Positions 35,771 to 48,182 of a DNA stretch of 64,000 nt are shown in pieces (within the stretch, counting starts at the first letter, position 1; each line of letters begins with the position of its first letter). The translations under genes were made by a program, and so were the position numbers. The DNA is taken from contig BGZK01000017.1 of assembly GCA_005406025.1 (NCBI GenBank), forward strand, positions 930,001 to 994,000. The letters run 5' to 3'. The stretch is from Eumeta japonica (lineage: Eukaryota > Arthropoda > Insecta > Lepidoptera > Psychidae). The notes beneath the pieces were generated by a model that was not told the origin of the DNA, did not search any database, and worked only from the letters and a program-made list of their open reading frames with translations.

Positions 35771-36167
35771 CTACTATTCTTCAATAACATTAGAATATAT
35801 AGTAACTAATGCTGCGGCATCACCTAGAATTCGCAAGATATCCAACTTTTCCATCAAGTTACAGCAGAGGTATAGTGTATTGACTCATCGGAATCGTCTC
35901 AACGAATAGATTAGAGATATAAAAACCTGCTTCCACCTGTCGCTCCGCCCGTGGACATAGAATGAATTTACACATCGTGTGTATCGACTGATCACATTCG
36001 AAATCATTACTCGGATGGCTAGCTCACGCCCGATTCTGCTCTCGACGCCAATTTGTGTCACTCTTGATTCCGCACCCAGTCTAGGATGTAAATAAATTAT
36101 GATTCTGGTGCCTCAATGTCCCGACTGTGAATATAGTAGGGCGGAACGGTGTGTGGTACGAAGGACC

Positions 36168-36202
36168 GGCTGTGTGTGTGTGTGTGTATGTGTGTGTGTG
36201 AT
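36168..36202 (+). repeat. (GT)n microsatellite
   Basis: 'gtgtgtgtgtgtgtatgtg' followed by 'tgtgtgtg'. It lies about 230 bp from a (CA)n tract at 36428, giving an inverted microsatellite pair. Confidence 0.85.
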
Positions 36203-36427
36203 CAACACAAACACCGAAAAATAGGATATCAATGCTTTATTTTGTGTTATATGCTGTATTTTAATAAATAAAAATATTTTAGTTTTTAAAACACTGCAGA
36301 TCTGATTAGAAACTATATCAGTAATTAAAATGGGTTAAAAAATTGATTGTATCCCACCATCGTTTTGTTTTTGAAGTTTGTAATACACTACACCAACTAT
36401 AATATAATGCTATGTATGTTTATATAT

Positions 36428-36446
36428 GCACACACACACACACACA
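36428..36446 (+). repeat. (CA)n microsatellite
   Basis: A 19-bp 'gcacacacacacacacaca'-type tract. On the minus strand it lies just downstream of the third candidate exon. Confidence 0.85.
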
Positions 36447-36517
36447 TCCCCCGCGCAGCGATAGGATCACTAGCATATTCATAGCAATTATGATCCAATA
36501 GCCTTTTCTTAGAATAC

Positions 36518-36579
36518 AGTACGCTCGGAAGATCTTGACCGGGCTGAACTTGAAGCGACTGCGAGCCCGCACCCGTACA
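36518..36579 (-). CDS. Candidate host exon 3 of a minus-strand gene
   Basis: A 'tttttttgttcag' acceptor with a strong pyrimidine tract precedes an open segment reading VRVRARSRFKFSPVKIFRAY. About 16 of 20 third codon positions are G or C, against a background near one-third G+C. A GTATTC sequence at 36512-36517 could be the donor. The reading phase is the one left by candidate exon 2. The segment is basic and has no motif I can name. Another frame (GSQSLQVQPGQDLPSVLYSK) is also open and longer, so the frame choice rests on codon bias alone. Confidence 0.35.
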
Positions 36580-36673
36580 CTGAACAAAAAAACTATTTTT
36601 TGATTTTATATTAATTAAAATTAATAAAGGAAAAGGCAAACGCGGGCGGCAGGGGGCGGTGGCATGCGCTTAC

Positions 36674-36739
36674 TCGGACACCTCGTACCGCAAACTTTCC
36701 GCTAAGACCCAATTGTGGTTATTGCGACGCAACCCGCGG
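36674..36739 (-). CDS. Candidate host exon 2 of a minus-strand gene
   Basis: Bounded by 'gttgaatttag' (acceptor) and a strong GTAAGC donor. The segment reads RGLRRNNHNWVLAESLRYEV with G or C in about 15 of 21 third positions. Phases join cleanly: exon 1 leaves two bases, this exon starts with one, leaves two, and exon 3 starts with one. A better-looking acceptor, 'ctactttacag', lies 40 bp upstream in the same frame but its extra codons lack the bias. Introns would be 94 and 99 bp, a normal insect size. Protein family not recognised. Confidence 0.35.
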
Positions 36740-36838
36740 CTAAATTCAACCCGGTCAAGATGATTGTGACGCACTGTAAAGTAGGTGTCCAGGCTGGAGG
36801 GTCATACAGATTACACAAACACTTATAAGGTAGGTCAC

Positions 36839-36924
36839 CTGGTAGCCGGATTGATGTACAGGCATCCGATCCTTACGGTGGAGACTTGGCTGTCCACGCC
36901 CTCGGACGGGGTGGTGCAGTGGGA
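36839..36924 (-). CDS. Candidate host exon 1 of a minus-strand gene
   Basis: From an 'acaatgcag' acceptor to an ACCAG|GTGACC donor the minus strand reads SHCTTPSEGVDSQVSTVRIG then CLYINPAT, with most third positions G or C. An internal GTAAGG is an alternative donor. The block has no stop in this frame but the sequence upstream does, which fits an exon boundary. The other two frames are partly open. I do not recognise the protein. The plus-strand frame at 36785-37000 is regarded as its shadow. Confidence 0.35.
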
Positions 36925-36999
36925 CTGCATTGTACTTCAACATCGATATCTGATGACAGAGGACATTTTTTCTATCACTTTTTTGTTAGTATTTTTTTA

Positions 37000-38290
37000 G
37001 TAAATTTGTATGTGATGTAATCAACCCAAAATATATGGTATTGTACATAAAAGACATTACTGAATTTTACCTATTTAACCAAATCATATATTACGTAATG
37101 CAAAAAAAAAAGTTAACGAATAGAGGTAGCTTTTCTAAATTTGAATAGAATGTAAATTATTAATCATATTTGAATTCATAAAAACCCTGAAAAACTGTAA
37201 TTTTTAGGAACTTCATAACCCTTTTTTATTGAATTAATTTATTTCAAAACGAACAAGTTTATTTAAATTTATCAAATTATTTACGTTATTCATTTTTCTC
37301 GTGTGAATAAATAAATTCTATTTCCATAAATTTTATATGCAAATGAGTTCCAGCTGCTTCCAATTTTTCTTTAATATTGTTTTGTACTACATAACACAAC
37401 GTGATATAATGTAATTGTTTTATATTTAACATTTTATTAAAAAAAAAATCTTCGCGAACGTATTTACCTAGATTAGTCTTAAATTTATGTACTTGGTTTC
37501 TTCTTTTCAGTTTATCAACTAACCATAAACATTTTATATTTCGCAACCGAGGTTTTCAATTTTAGAAGTTAAACTTCTCTAGCGGCGACTAGAGAGCAAC
37601 TCAGACCTTTTTCAAACGGAAGTAAAAATTTTTCGGTCGGAAGCGACATTCTCTTCATTACCAACCTAATATATATATAAATATACTTATATGTAAGTGT
37701 TGGTAACACTGCGGATATACAACTGCTTCTAGAGTTAGACATTATTTACATGAATAATGTGGAACTAACCCAAAATAATATAACCATACATTTTGTTGCT
37801 ACTTAATCTTTGTTATTACAGTGCTTATTTTAATCGACAATTATTGTGTGACAATTTTATAAAAAGACAAGTCAAATAAAAATACTTTTAAAACATTATA
37901 AAACAAGTGTTGTTAAAAATTCATATGACTAACTCTTATTTACTTTATTTTATGATTAATCTTTCTGGTGATATTTATCATAAAAGTCACAAAAGTTTTA
38001 CTTCAACCGCGCGTAAAGTTTACACGCACACGATTAAATTTTTTTAATTATGGGTTTTTATTTATTTTGTTGAAGGCGAAACAGAATTTGTTGCAGAGCT
38101 TGATTTTTAATATAAAAGAGTCGGATACAATAAATGCTGTTAAGCCCTCATCAACTGAATAAATATTTAACGCAGGCTGGCACTCCCAATCTATATTCAT
38201 GTAAATCATATTTATTTTACTACAACAGTAAACAACATGCTGGCATGCAATAAGTGGGTTAAACACTGTTAATAACTAGCAACTTCTCGC
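37000..38290. other. AT-rich stretch, no gene seen
   Basis: Several short frames lie on both strands without domains or codon bias. Nothing else supported. Confidence 0.45.
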
Positions 38291-38301
38291 TGTGTGTAAA
38301 T

Positions 38302-38331
38302 TTGATTAATCTATCCATATAGATTAATCAA
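38302..38331. repeat. Perfect 13-bp-arm palindrome
   Basis: 'ttgattaatctat' and its complement separated by 'ccat'. No element could be assigned. Confidence 0.8.
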
Positions 38332-38706
38332 CTTAACACTACCGGATTCTTTTTCTACACCAGTTCCTATGTCAAACTTGGTCCTTTGTTGGACATTTCT
38401 TTTTTTTTTGTTCTTTATTCATTTCAAATAAGAAGTATCTTATGTTGCGTTCGAGATGATTTATACTTTTATGCAAAGTTTTATTACAATTCTTTCGACC
38501 GTTTCAAATAGACAGGCAGACTCTCAATTTTGAATATATATACATATATATGGTCTTAGTATTATAGAGGTTTTAAGAAAAACCGTGTCAGAACGTGGAA
38601 ATCGTATAAACAAGAAAAATAAAAGTGTAATGATGTCCACGAATACGTGAGTGAAGTGACGTGGAGAATACAAAAATGACAATGTATCAGAGCGGCTCAA
38701 CGCGGA

Positions 38707-38736
38707 GTTTGTTATGTACGATGGTACATAACAAAC
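38707..38736. repeat. Perfect 13-bp-arm palindrome
   Basis: 'gtttgttatgtac' and its complement separated by 'gatg'. Same arm length and loop length as the palindrome at 38302, 400 bp away, but a different sequence. Confidence 0.8.
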
Positions 38737-39551
38737 GTACACTTTACGTTTCTTGCAAATTACTTTACACTTCTCGGCAACAGACAGGATTTGTAAAGAT
38801 AAAATTGAGCTGTCCAAATTTCATCGCGGCTACTTAGCGAAATAAAAGGAAAACTTCCATGACGAATTACCGTTTGCGTAATCATAATAGCATTGGAATA
38901 TTTTTTTTAATAAAACAACCCTCAATTTATTTACAGTCTCCATTATTCAAATTGATTTTGAGTAATTAATTATTATGATCTCACGAACGTGTATTACCTC
39001 TATAGTACTCAAGGTAGTTAGTAGACCTACTGGATAGTTTACTATTTCTTAAAATTAACACTTTTATAAACTCCAAGTTGAGACACACTTTACCGAAACT
39101 ACGTACATATTGAGTATTAAATAAGCAAATTATGTATTAAGTAGTGATAAAACTTTTTAGATGATAAAAAAAAACCAGTTGTGCAAGCTTGATTAACTTC
39201 GCAGACCTCCAGGGTGAACTGTGAATTATCTTTTAAGGAAATTTATTTACATTTAGTGCTTTAAATTGCACTCGATTGGTTAAAAGAAAAAACCTGTTAA
39301 GGCAAACGAAACGAACGGATTCTAAGAAAGTTCCAGAAGGCGATGAAGAGCAAGCTCGCGCTTGACGGCAATTCGCCGTGTATTTCATGTTACAGTAACG
39401 TGAGAAAAAGGAAATAAATTACTTTGCAGTTTCGGGCCATAACAAATAATAGTTGGCATTCACAATTCTTATTTTAATAACTTATGAGGTGTGCTGGCAT
39501 ATTCGTATTTGCTTTCAGAAATACAGTAGTTGCTCTAAATGATATTCGCTC

Positions 39552-39586
39552 GTATAATATAGATTTCCATAGAAATCTATTATACG
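39552..39586. repeat. Imperfect palindrome
   Basis: 'cgtataatatagatttc' faces 'agaaatctattatacg' with a two-base bulge. Confidence 0.65.
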
Positions 39587-39589
39587 TGC

Positions 39590-41730
39590 AGTAGAACAAA
39601 AAAAAATGCCGACTTAAATAAAAAACCAAAAAAGAGAAGAACCTTTACAATCTTAACTAAGATACCCGTCTAATTTTGGATGATAGCCCAAAAAAAAATA
39701 AATGATTCAAATACTAGAAAACAATTAAAGGTTTCTCTGCTTGAGCTTCGCGTATCGAATTTTTTCTTTATCTTTCGTTCTTGGTTGTTTGTTTATCGTT
39801 ATATGAAGACGGATTAAACTCATTGATAGTCGTTGAATATCTTCTAATTATAAGGTATACGATACCTAACGGAAGTAGAAACATCGAAATTGAAGCGTCC
39901 AGAAAATAAACAGATGTGTCTAAATCAATATCTTCTCCTTTATCGTCAACTGAAACTAAAGCTGCACCTATTTTAAAAAAATTAAGAAAAAAACTTATTC
40001 TAATATTTGTTTAAATGTTTTGAATTTTTTTTTTTGAAAGATGAGTATAAATTAAAACTAAAAAAAAAAGTGTTAGATGTCACAGGACACCCGACAAAAA
40101 CGAAGTTTATTATGGACAGTACATTATTTCAAAAATACTGAAATAATGGTATTTCTTTTTTAATAGTATGAATGTTGAATACATAAAACGATAGTCTGGT
40201 TTTATTATTCAGTTTAGTAAACTCAAATTATAATAACCGACTGAAAGAATAATTTATATTAATTATATTGAGTGGTTTTAGACGCATAAAATCACTCAGA
40301 CAAAAATTCTGCCTGGAAATATATGCATCATTGATATACACACATCATATGCATTACAGAGGGAGAAGGGAAAGTTTCATTTTCTAATGCTCTGTCTCGC
40401 TCACTCGTGTGGACTCGCTTATGCACCATCACATTTCAGCCCTTGTGCATTGGGCCCCCATTTCGTAAAACACTCATAAATAATTTAAATGCTATAGTAA
40501 AAAAGACACTAACCTATTTGATGTGAAAAAGGAAACATGTTTTTTATATTACACTAAACCACCACTATCTCATTTTATCAATATTCGCATTATAGATCAG
40601 ATTGTTCAGCAAAATGTACATTGCTCATCTTGTCGTATTACGATTTACGTTCGCAACGTTTAAATACGCAATGCATTAGAACAATAGCGATCGTGTCACG
40701 CACAAGAGGAATCCTTTTTCTCCGTTCAGTATTTTCCTAATTCCGGTCACGGTGATTCCCTAGCGAATCGCTTACAACGGATTGCTCCAAAAACTATTTC
40801 TGGAGTTGTAAAACGCGTACAAACGTAAAAAAAAACACTGTATAATTTATGCCTTTACAAGTTTTCGAAGTAAAAGATATACCGGAGTGTACCTACGAAA
40901 CAAGGTAATTCCATTATACACGGTTCCATTATACTTAAATTCTCGGTTACGTTTTACAATTTCATAAGCGTCAAATAATGAATAAGCTCCTCTTATATTG
41001 ATAAAATAAAAAATCGTTTATTGTTAAAACAAAAGGTCGGGGGACCATCGTCGATATAAATATATTCGATATAAACAATGCAAAGTGAGAAATAAAATCA
41101 AAATTTCATTTAACATTTTAGAAAAATATTTATTTATTAAAAATTGAATATAAAATGATGAATTACAAATCATATGAAAAATACTAAATAAATAAATTTC
41201 AAGAGAAAGAGAGAGAGAGGGACAGAAAGTCGCATGGTGAGTGCGCACTTTTTTGTTATTTTACGATTTCTGCCAGTCAACTCGTACCGCAAGTAGCATT
41301 AAGGAACTTCGTCCCAAAAATTTTAAATAAACACAATTATTTATTTAAGAGTTTTAAAAACTTTGTTTGCGTGCATGAAAAAATAATTAAATTTCAAGCG
41401 CACAAATAAATTTAATTGAATTTCTTATTAACATAAATTGCTAAAATTGTATGTCAGTCATTTATAGTTCTGTTTTAATACAATCCATCGTCTCGTTAAT
41501 AAAATCACAACGCCCAACAGTCTGGTATCGAATAGAGGACAATGTGTGTTGTCCAAAAGCTCAAGTTTTGACCTTTTTTTAAGTTTTTGTTTGTCGTACT
41601 CCACGACGAGGATATTTTGTACAACGTGCTTTTGACATTTCACGAAACGGAGATGTGAGCTTCCTTCCCGCATTTAAAATATGAAAATATACTTCTACAT
41701 TCGCTTTTTATTCACGAGCTTAAATATTTT
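39590..41730. other. AT-rich stretch, no gene seen
   Basis: Short frames at 41024-41673 on the minus strand show no domain. An (AG)-rich run lies at 41202-41222. Nothing further is supported. Confidence 0.45.
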
Positions 41731-41739
41731 TATGTCAGC

Positions 41740-41925
41740 ATTAATTTCGCCGACCTGCCGCAGCACGACCGCTATTTACATACAAGGGATACGAGATATC
41801 GAGGTACTGCCACACCCCGGTTTTCCCGCGGTTCTAATTGCGCATGCGTGATAGTTCACTACAAAAACGCGCGCAGCAGTCGCTTACCGCGTTTTTATAC
41901 GTAGGTGTCGTAGGATATGTTTCTG
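41740..41925. promoter_or_regulatory. CpG-rich patch with TATA-like box
   Basis: A G+C-rich segment with many CpGs ('cgcgcgcagcagtcgc', 'cccgcggttctaattgcgca'). On the minus strand it includes a 'cgtataaaaacgcgg' TATA-like sequence. It could be a promoter or the U3 region of an LTR. No start site or downstream gene could be fixed. Confidence 0.25.
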
Positions 41926-42794
41926 TGAAATGAGTAATGTATTTGAAACGTGAACACTGGCGAGCTATGATATATCGTTTTAAGGTTGATCTCTCCCGAG
42001 GAGCAATGTATACAGCGGTTGCAGTCAGCGTTTAGTAATGAAATCATCTCGAGCTTATGCGTTCTGATGGTTTAGAGAATTTCATAATGGACGCAACCCA
42101 CTTCAAGATGAAAACACACGGGAAGGCCTGTTTCAATCACCTAGCCCATAATTCAGAATGCTCTTGAAATTGTTTCCGCAGCGGTGTATAAGATCTCGCT
42201 CGATGAGTTAAAAATAAAATATGTAGATTGTTTCTCCTTCGATTCGATATCATCTTAACACAACACTAAAAATCAGAGCGTGTAAGAATCATCCGACAGA
42301 CATTAAAGTTATTGAATAAAAGCGGTCACCGTATAATATCTAAAATTGTAAAAGGTTGTGAAACTTGTAGCCCTTTTATGACTTGCCCACACGTCAGGAA
42401 AGTAAATTATGGGCTCATAAAGTGCAAGGAAAATAAAAAGGCCATTCGGCAGCCGAAATGGAAGAAGATTTCATTTTATTTTCGTATGCAATTCATACGA
42501 AATATGTAATTTTTAGATTTTCAAAATTTTAAAATGCTGTAATTTCTAAAATAGTTGACCTTTGTAATTATCTATGAACTATGTATATAGAGTTTCATTA
42601 GGATCTCTAAAGAATTGTAGACGCTATCGTGCTGACAAATCCCGCGTTATATCTTATATCTATATATATAAGTACATAGAAATATAAATTTTTAAACCGC
42701 GTGTATTTTCTGACTCCGCTCATCGAGTTAAGTCGGAAAACAGCAAAACTTTTCTAAAGTTTCGTCATGAGAACAAATACAATAGTTAGATATT

Positions 42795-43274
42795 TATGAA
42801 ATCTACAAAAATTGTATGGTGTGTTTTTTTCAGAAGTGCAAGCTTGGTCGAAGTTATTAAATCAAAAAGACAGAAAACCGTCACTTGGCCTGGTACACAC
42901 AACAATGGTTGCCGGATGTTCTCAGACACTTAAAATTAGAGGCTTAATGCTGGACCACGACAACGATTCTCTTAACCCTGAGCTCGTTCTCAAAAACTTT
43001 TGCAGGAAAACAATATTGAAGTCTTAGAGCGGCGTGTTAGAGTTAGAAGCGTCTTAGAGTGTATGGCGGATCTCGCAATGTGCGACTTCCGGTTGTTTAT
43101 TTAATATTAAAAAAATTGCGTGGTCGCCGTTTTACATCTGAAGACGTGGACTGCGCTATTGCTGAATATTTTGACTCTATTTTTATAAACGACTGGCGCG
43201 ATGCTTTTCGTATGAGGGAAATTTGTCTACGTGAGTGTATCGACACTGAAGGAGACGACTCCGAACATATGTAA
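42795..43274 (+). pseudogene. mariner transposase, C-terminal half
   Basis: Plus-strand segments in order: KRQKTVTWPGTHNN (about 42870-42910), LRHLKL then RGLMLDHDNDS (42940-42972, the HDN second catalytic block with Asp kept), ELVLK.., ENNIEVLE (about 43005-43030), ADLAMCDFRLF (43065-43098, the third block with CDF Asp kept), LRGRRFTSEDVDCAIAEYFD (43118-43180), and the end WRDAFR...CIDTEGDDSEHM with a stop at 43272-43274. This is the second half of the catalytic domain and the C-terminus of a mariner. Its DNA-binding half is missing here. Frameshifts separate the blocks, and the PPYSPD stretch is scrambled (RRVRVRSVLE). Non-functional. The antisense frame at 43097-43318 is a shadow. Confidence 0.8.
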
Positions 43275-43569
43275 ATCTGGCGTGTCTTGCTTATATACCC
43301 ACTTTTCATGCATCTCAATAACTTTTAGTGACCCTCATATCAGAGCGCCCGTAGGCTCACTCCTATTCCGTTTTAGGGTTCCGGCGGTTACCTCTGCGCG
43401 ACCGAATGACTTATTTTGTCGGCTCACTCGAGTTTTTCCGACCCGTATTAAAAAAATTAAAACGATCAGTAATATATGTTTAATACTTAATACTTAATAA
43501 AAAGAAAGAAAATTATCTTACTCTCTGAGTTTTCTATATTCTCCAAATAAACACCTATGATCATTAGAG

Positions 43570-43685
43570 GCTAGCCGAGTAAAATTCAGTAATAGACGGT
43601 TTGGTATGTAATGAAGTCGAGCAATTATTTATCAGAGTGAGCAGCAGGTGTAGATTCGAGTCCCAAACGAGACAAATAATATCAG
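43570..43685 (+). repeat. Possible SINE-like segment with a B-box-like motif
   Basis: 'agattcgagtcccaaa' (about 43651) resembles an RNA polymerase III B box with its acceptor-stem context, and 'gctagccgagta' (43571) resembles an A box about 80 bp upstream. The spacing is longer than in a tRNA, so at best this is a decayed tRNA-derived SINE. Confidence 0.25.
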
Positions 43686-44984
43686 TATCAATAACAAAAT
43701 AACAATAATACCAATGAAATTAATAAAGCCTGTAATTAAAACTACATGCGGGAAAGCGCCAAAATATGTTAATATATATATATATATCGATAGACCAGAT
43801 TCAAAAACCCCTTCAAACAGCTACAATAACATACGTTATATAACACGCAATGACATGAAATAATATACAATTCAATAATTGTACATAGTGGAATATTGCG
43901 ATTAGAAATAAAACTATATCAATATGCCAATTATATCTATACATTGCTATTCTTATTAAGCTATACATATTTTACTGTGACTTTATTAAAAATTTTTGCT
44001 TTTAGCGTAATGGCACCACCTGTGGAACAGGGAATATTTATATGGAATTATGAAGTATACTCGCCATGCACAGATATGCAAAATTAATTCATTTTTTGTA
44101 AATTTTGGACAGACGTTTTTAAACAGAGTCAAAAAATACTTCCATAGTCTCCTTTGCCTTTGGACGTATGTACATTATTCAATGCATATTCATGATGACC
44201 CATGTGCACCGAAATCTCGTTTTTCTATCAATGATTTGTAAAATCATAAACTGTATCAAGTGGTCAAAGACATTCGAGCTCAAGAAACCGTCTTTTATAC
44301 TGCACAGACTAATTTAAAGGAATTACGTAAATTCGGAGTATATTTTCCCATTTTTTTTCTGTAGGCCCATCTCAAAACACCTTAATATCTTCAGAAGTGT
44401 TATTAAAAACTTCCACTTTTCTTTTGAATTCCAACAGACTGTGACGGACCGCATTAGCATATTGCAGAGGTGGAATAATTAAAAATTATAAAGTATGCAA
44501 CGGCTGTCTCCTTGAAATGTAACGTTTGTCCTTTGATAAGATATTCAGAGGCGTAGGAACAAAAGTTTGTTTTAGGGAACTGCCTATAGATAGGTGCCTG
44601 GAATAGCGGTTTTGATCAAAGATAAAAAAAAAAAAACTCAATAATTACGAAACTCGTTAAAATTTGCTCTAATTGTAAACATGATAAATTAAAAACAAAC
44701 TGCAACTGGTTATCATGTTTAACGGTGATTTATGATATCGCCGCATAAGCTTGCGCTTCGGATTGCTTTTCTTCACGAGCTTCGGAGAACGGATTCCTTG
44801 CGGTGTGGTGGGCAAATGATGAACAGCGTTTTCATGCGATCAAAACTTCAATATTTCAACCAAGATTTAACATTAAGTGTGCGGCTGTCCGTAACATCAT
44901 GCTTTTTTTTTTTACTATTCGAGGTCGTTTCCCGAAATTTATAATATAACATTTTCCCTGACAAACAAAACCGACCATAGACAG

Positions 44985-45480
44985 CGAGGCGGGCAGACGC
45001 GCGATAGTTAAACGCAACGCGGAGTCCTCCAACGCGACGGAGCGACGCGGAGTCCTCCAACGCGACGGAGCGACGCGCGCGCGGGTCCATAAGATTGCAT
45101 AAAACCAGCCGAAACGGAATAAACCTCAAGATATACATTTAAATATACACATACACATTTACGGAAGTGAATATCGCAATACGAGAGGTATTGCGATCGC
45201 GAGCCCGCTCCTGGACGCCGGAATGGTCGGAGACGGCGGCGAGGCGAGTACCTTTGTCTTGTCGATTAAACTGTTTTCTAGATTCAGAAGCGTACAAGAA
45301 GAACACTGTCACACCAAGAAGGAGTGAGGAGCAGGACAGACTGCAGCCCGAGGACTCCCGGGGTCGCGTGCCTTTGATCGTTATTGTCTTTGAACTTGAG
45401 GAAGTGATTAACGCACGTTAGTACATTTACCTAGCGAGATGACCGCGAACTTTACGCAATTTTTCGAACAAGTTTCCATA
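44985..45480 (+). other. CpG-rich block: LTR-like or promoter/first-exon candidate
   Basis: G+C-rich DNA begins with a 28-bp tandem duplication (45018-45045 and 45046-45073, unit 'cgcggagtcctccaacgcga' plus 'cggagcga'). A 'gcataaaac' TATA-like box (45097) and an 'aataaac' signal (45118) lie 20 bp apart, a U3-R arrangement as in LTRs. Then comes a 10-bp-arm inverted repeat (45173-45197, 'atcgcaatac'), a G+C-rich leader, and an ATG frame at 45438 reading MTANFTQFFEQVSIHQQ, which could be a Gag start. No second LTR or primer-binding site was identified. A host promoter with exon 1 is the alternative. The open frames at 44848-45138 and 45167-45421 have no domain. Confidence 0.35.
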
Positions 45481-45519
45481 CATCAGCAGAATCTAATCGG
45501 GAGGCAATATTGCACACCA

Positions 45520-47980
45520 AATGAATAAGAAAATATATTTTTTTAAATATACAAATTGAAAATTTGTGCCTACAGGGTTTCCCGCGAATAAAATGTATCA
45601 AAGCAAATGTGTGTACAATTGTCGCCATTTGTACAGCTGAAACAAATGTGACTGTCCACCGAGAAAAATATTACACAAAGGCTTATGAGCCCTTCTGTTT
45701 TTCTGTCTGTTGATATAAAACAAATAACTAAAAACAATAATCCATGCGAACCAATGTAACATATGAAGCGTTTTATTCTGTGGAAAATAGTGGCTACTGG
45801 CATCGCATCGTGCAAATGTTGGTATTTATTCTCTTTCTTATATGAATGAAAAAATCACAAATTTCTCAATTTTTTTAATAATATAATTTATAAATAAAAT
45901 CTTTTTTTTTCTAAATTAAATCAACAATAGTCCGCACATTCATTCAGGTTTTACAACTTCGGCCTTGCTGTATACCTAACAAGGTACCGTTTTATTAGTC
46001 TAATAGTAAAGCAATGTTAATAAAAATTACCTATGCTACCTATATCAGTAACTGATACAAAAGAAAATAACCTTACTAATTAAAACTAATTAAAAGATTG
46101 AATGACCACAAAAATAAAAAGTCACATTAAAACATTGTGCATATGCCTTACGAGCTTAATCTTTTAGAATCATCGACCAATCTACAAACTACGAAATTAT
46201 TTAACTATTACATCAAATAAATCCACAAGTTCTAGAACGGAATAATCCAATCTGGTGCCAAAATCTACAGAAAGTTTATATAAAATACAAAAAATAATAC
46301 TGATAACGGGAAATATTTAGGTAAAAGCTACTAAAGTATGAATAAAATTAATTGATATTTTTATTAAATTATACTAGCAAACTAAGAATAGGACATTATT
46401 CAATCAGGACCTATTGTTCTATTTGAGTCCCTATTGGGTCTTCCAATATTAAATCTTACAGTGATAGCATTAAAATTCAATTTCATAATAATCTGGCCGA
46501 TAGTTTCTATAAACCTTCTAAAATGTCAACTTTTCAATTACGTAAAAGGTTTCTTTATTCTAAATGCCCACAAATGCGGTTAATAGTTATAAAATTATTT
46601 TTTAATACTTGTTAAAAAAAAAAGTCCAATCATTTCAATGCTCAATTATATATGTAAATTCCTTTGCAGCAAAAGTAAAGGGTTACTCAAAGCTCTATGT
46701 AGCGTGTTCTAGCTCTTTAATCTCATAAAGCTTCGTTCCCTTTGAACTGAACCTTTTTTAATTAACCAAAAGATGACCAAATTGGTATTATTAACAGAAT
46801 TATACGTATGTACTATATGTATATGCATAGAAGATAATTTGTGAATATCTGGTATGGATATTGACAATTTCAAAGAAGTACCTAGGCAACCGAGCTGTGT
46901 TCGATTTTTTTCTCGTTTAAGGTTGGTTAATAATAATTTCCCACGAAAAGTTTGCCTATATTCAATTTCAACAATAAATATTTAGTTACGTCACATAACA
47001 CGTATAGAGCCCTCTGTAGTTTATGTCGTGCATGAATCAAAAACATAGCAACCTTGTCAATACTACAAAATTATTTTGCGAGATGACACTATATAAAAAG
47101 TTTAGTTTTTTTATCTCGCTTTTCCAGAGATTAAACCTATGTATTATAAGTAAACTTGACAACCAGAACTTTATCAAAGCACGAATTACAGCCGTTTCCG
47201 AGACACCTATGCATAAATTTATATATATAGATATTTATGCAAGAATTATTCAATAAAATTGATAAAATAAGACAATGCGCTTCATCATAACACTGAATAT
47301 ATACATATATGGTTGTCTTTTTATATTATTATCTTATCTGTCTAATAATCCACTTATTCCTTTGTCGTTAATAGTGTTACCTACAAGTAAGCAATAAATA
47401 AAAGCTATCGTGTATGGTGCATAAATGGCACCTCAATCTGTTGCCGATTCTGCAATATTTGTTACTGAAAGTTTTACAATCGACGAACAGTGTGGGATAT
47501 ATATCGGACTTATTGCAACAAGATATTTTGATAATATCAAATCAAATTAAATCGAAACCGTGTTTTTTATGGCGGATCGTATCACGCCATTTGCCTAGAA
47601 CTTCAGCCCATACTTATTCATCGTACGATGTAGCCCATATGCCGTTGGCCTCTTCGTCGATGAAATATCTCAAACAGGATTCGCAATAACACTCATACTT
47701 GTGCAAATGTGTGCCGCAGGATTTTATATCGTAGTACAAGCAACTAAGTATGCCTGATTTCAGATTCAAAATGCAAGAACATTTTATTGATAAATATAAC
47801 CTTTAATGAATAAAACGGCTGCCTTCAATCTCTAGAGTTACAGACGTCATCGTCATAGGGGCTATCTTTATATAAATTTACTATAAAAAACTTAAGGATA
47901 TTACTCATTAAAATATTTAATGCTGTTTCCTTTTACGGTAGAATAATTAGGTACGACAAGTTAATTTAATCAAAAATGTC
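45520..47980. other. AT-rich stretch, no gene seen
   Basis: Frames at 47023-47256 and 47414-47689 carry no recognised motif. No repeat structure was resolved. Confidence 0.45.
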
Positions 47981-47987
47981 GTAGTAC

Positions 47988-48182
47988 ATGCAGGTGAGGT
48001 GTGAGTATCCTCCAATTGGATTAATTTGGCAGCAGTCCCCTCACATTGTGGTCGCCACGGCAGATGCGGTCCTGAAGGCTAAAAATCTAAAGGTGCACCT
48101 CCACTGCGTTCAGCCGTCTTCGTATGACTATCAGCGATCCGCGAACCGAACACACGGATACCTTCAGCGCATTAGATCCTAA
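47988..48182 (+). other. GC-richer open segment of unknown nature
   Basis: A 64-codon frame (MQVRCEYPPIGLIWQQSPHI...) with higher G+C than its surroundings. It follows 'gtacatgcag', which could be a splice acceptor. No domain or family recognised. It could be an exon fragment or an old element. Confidence 0.2.

Noticed and set aside
45167..45421. 84-codon plus-strand frame in the CpG-rich block
   Set aside because: Open frames are expected in G+C-rich DNA; no motif supports a protein.
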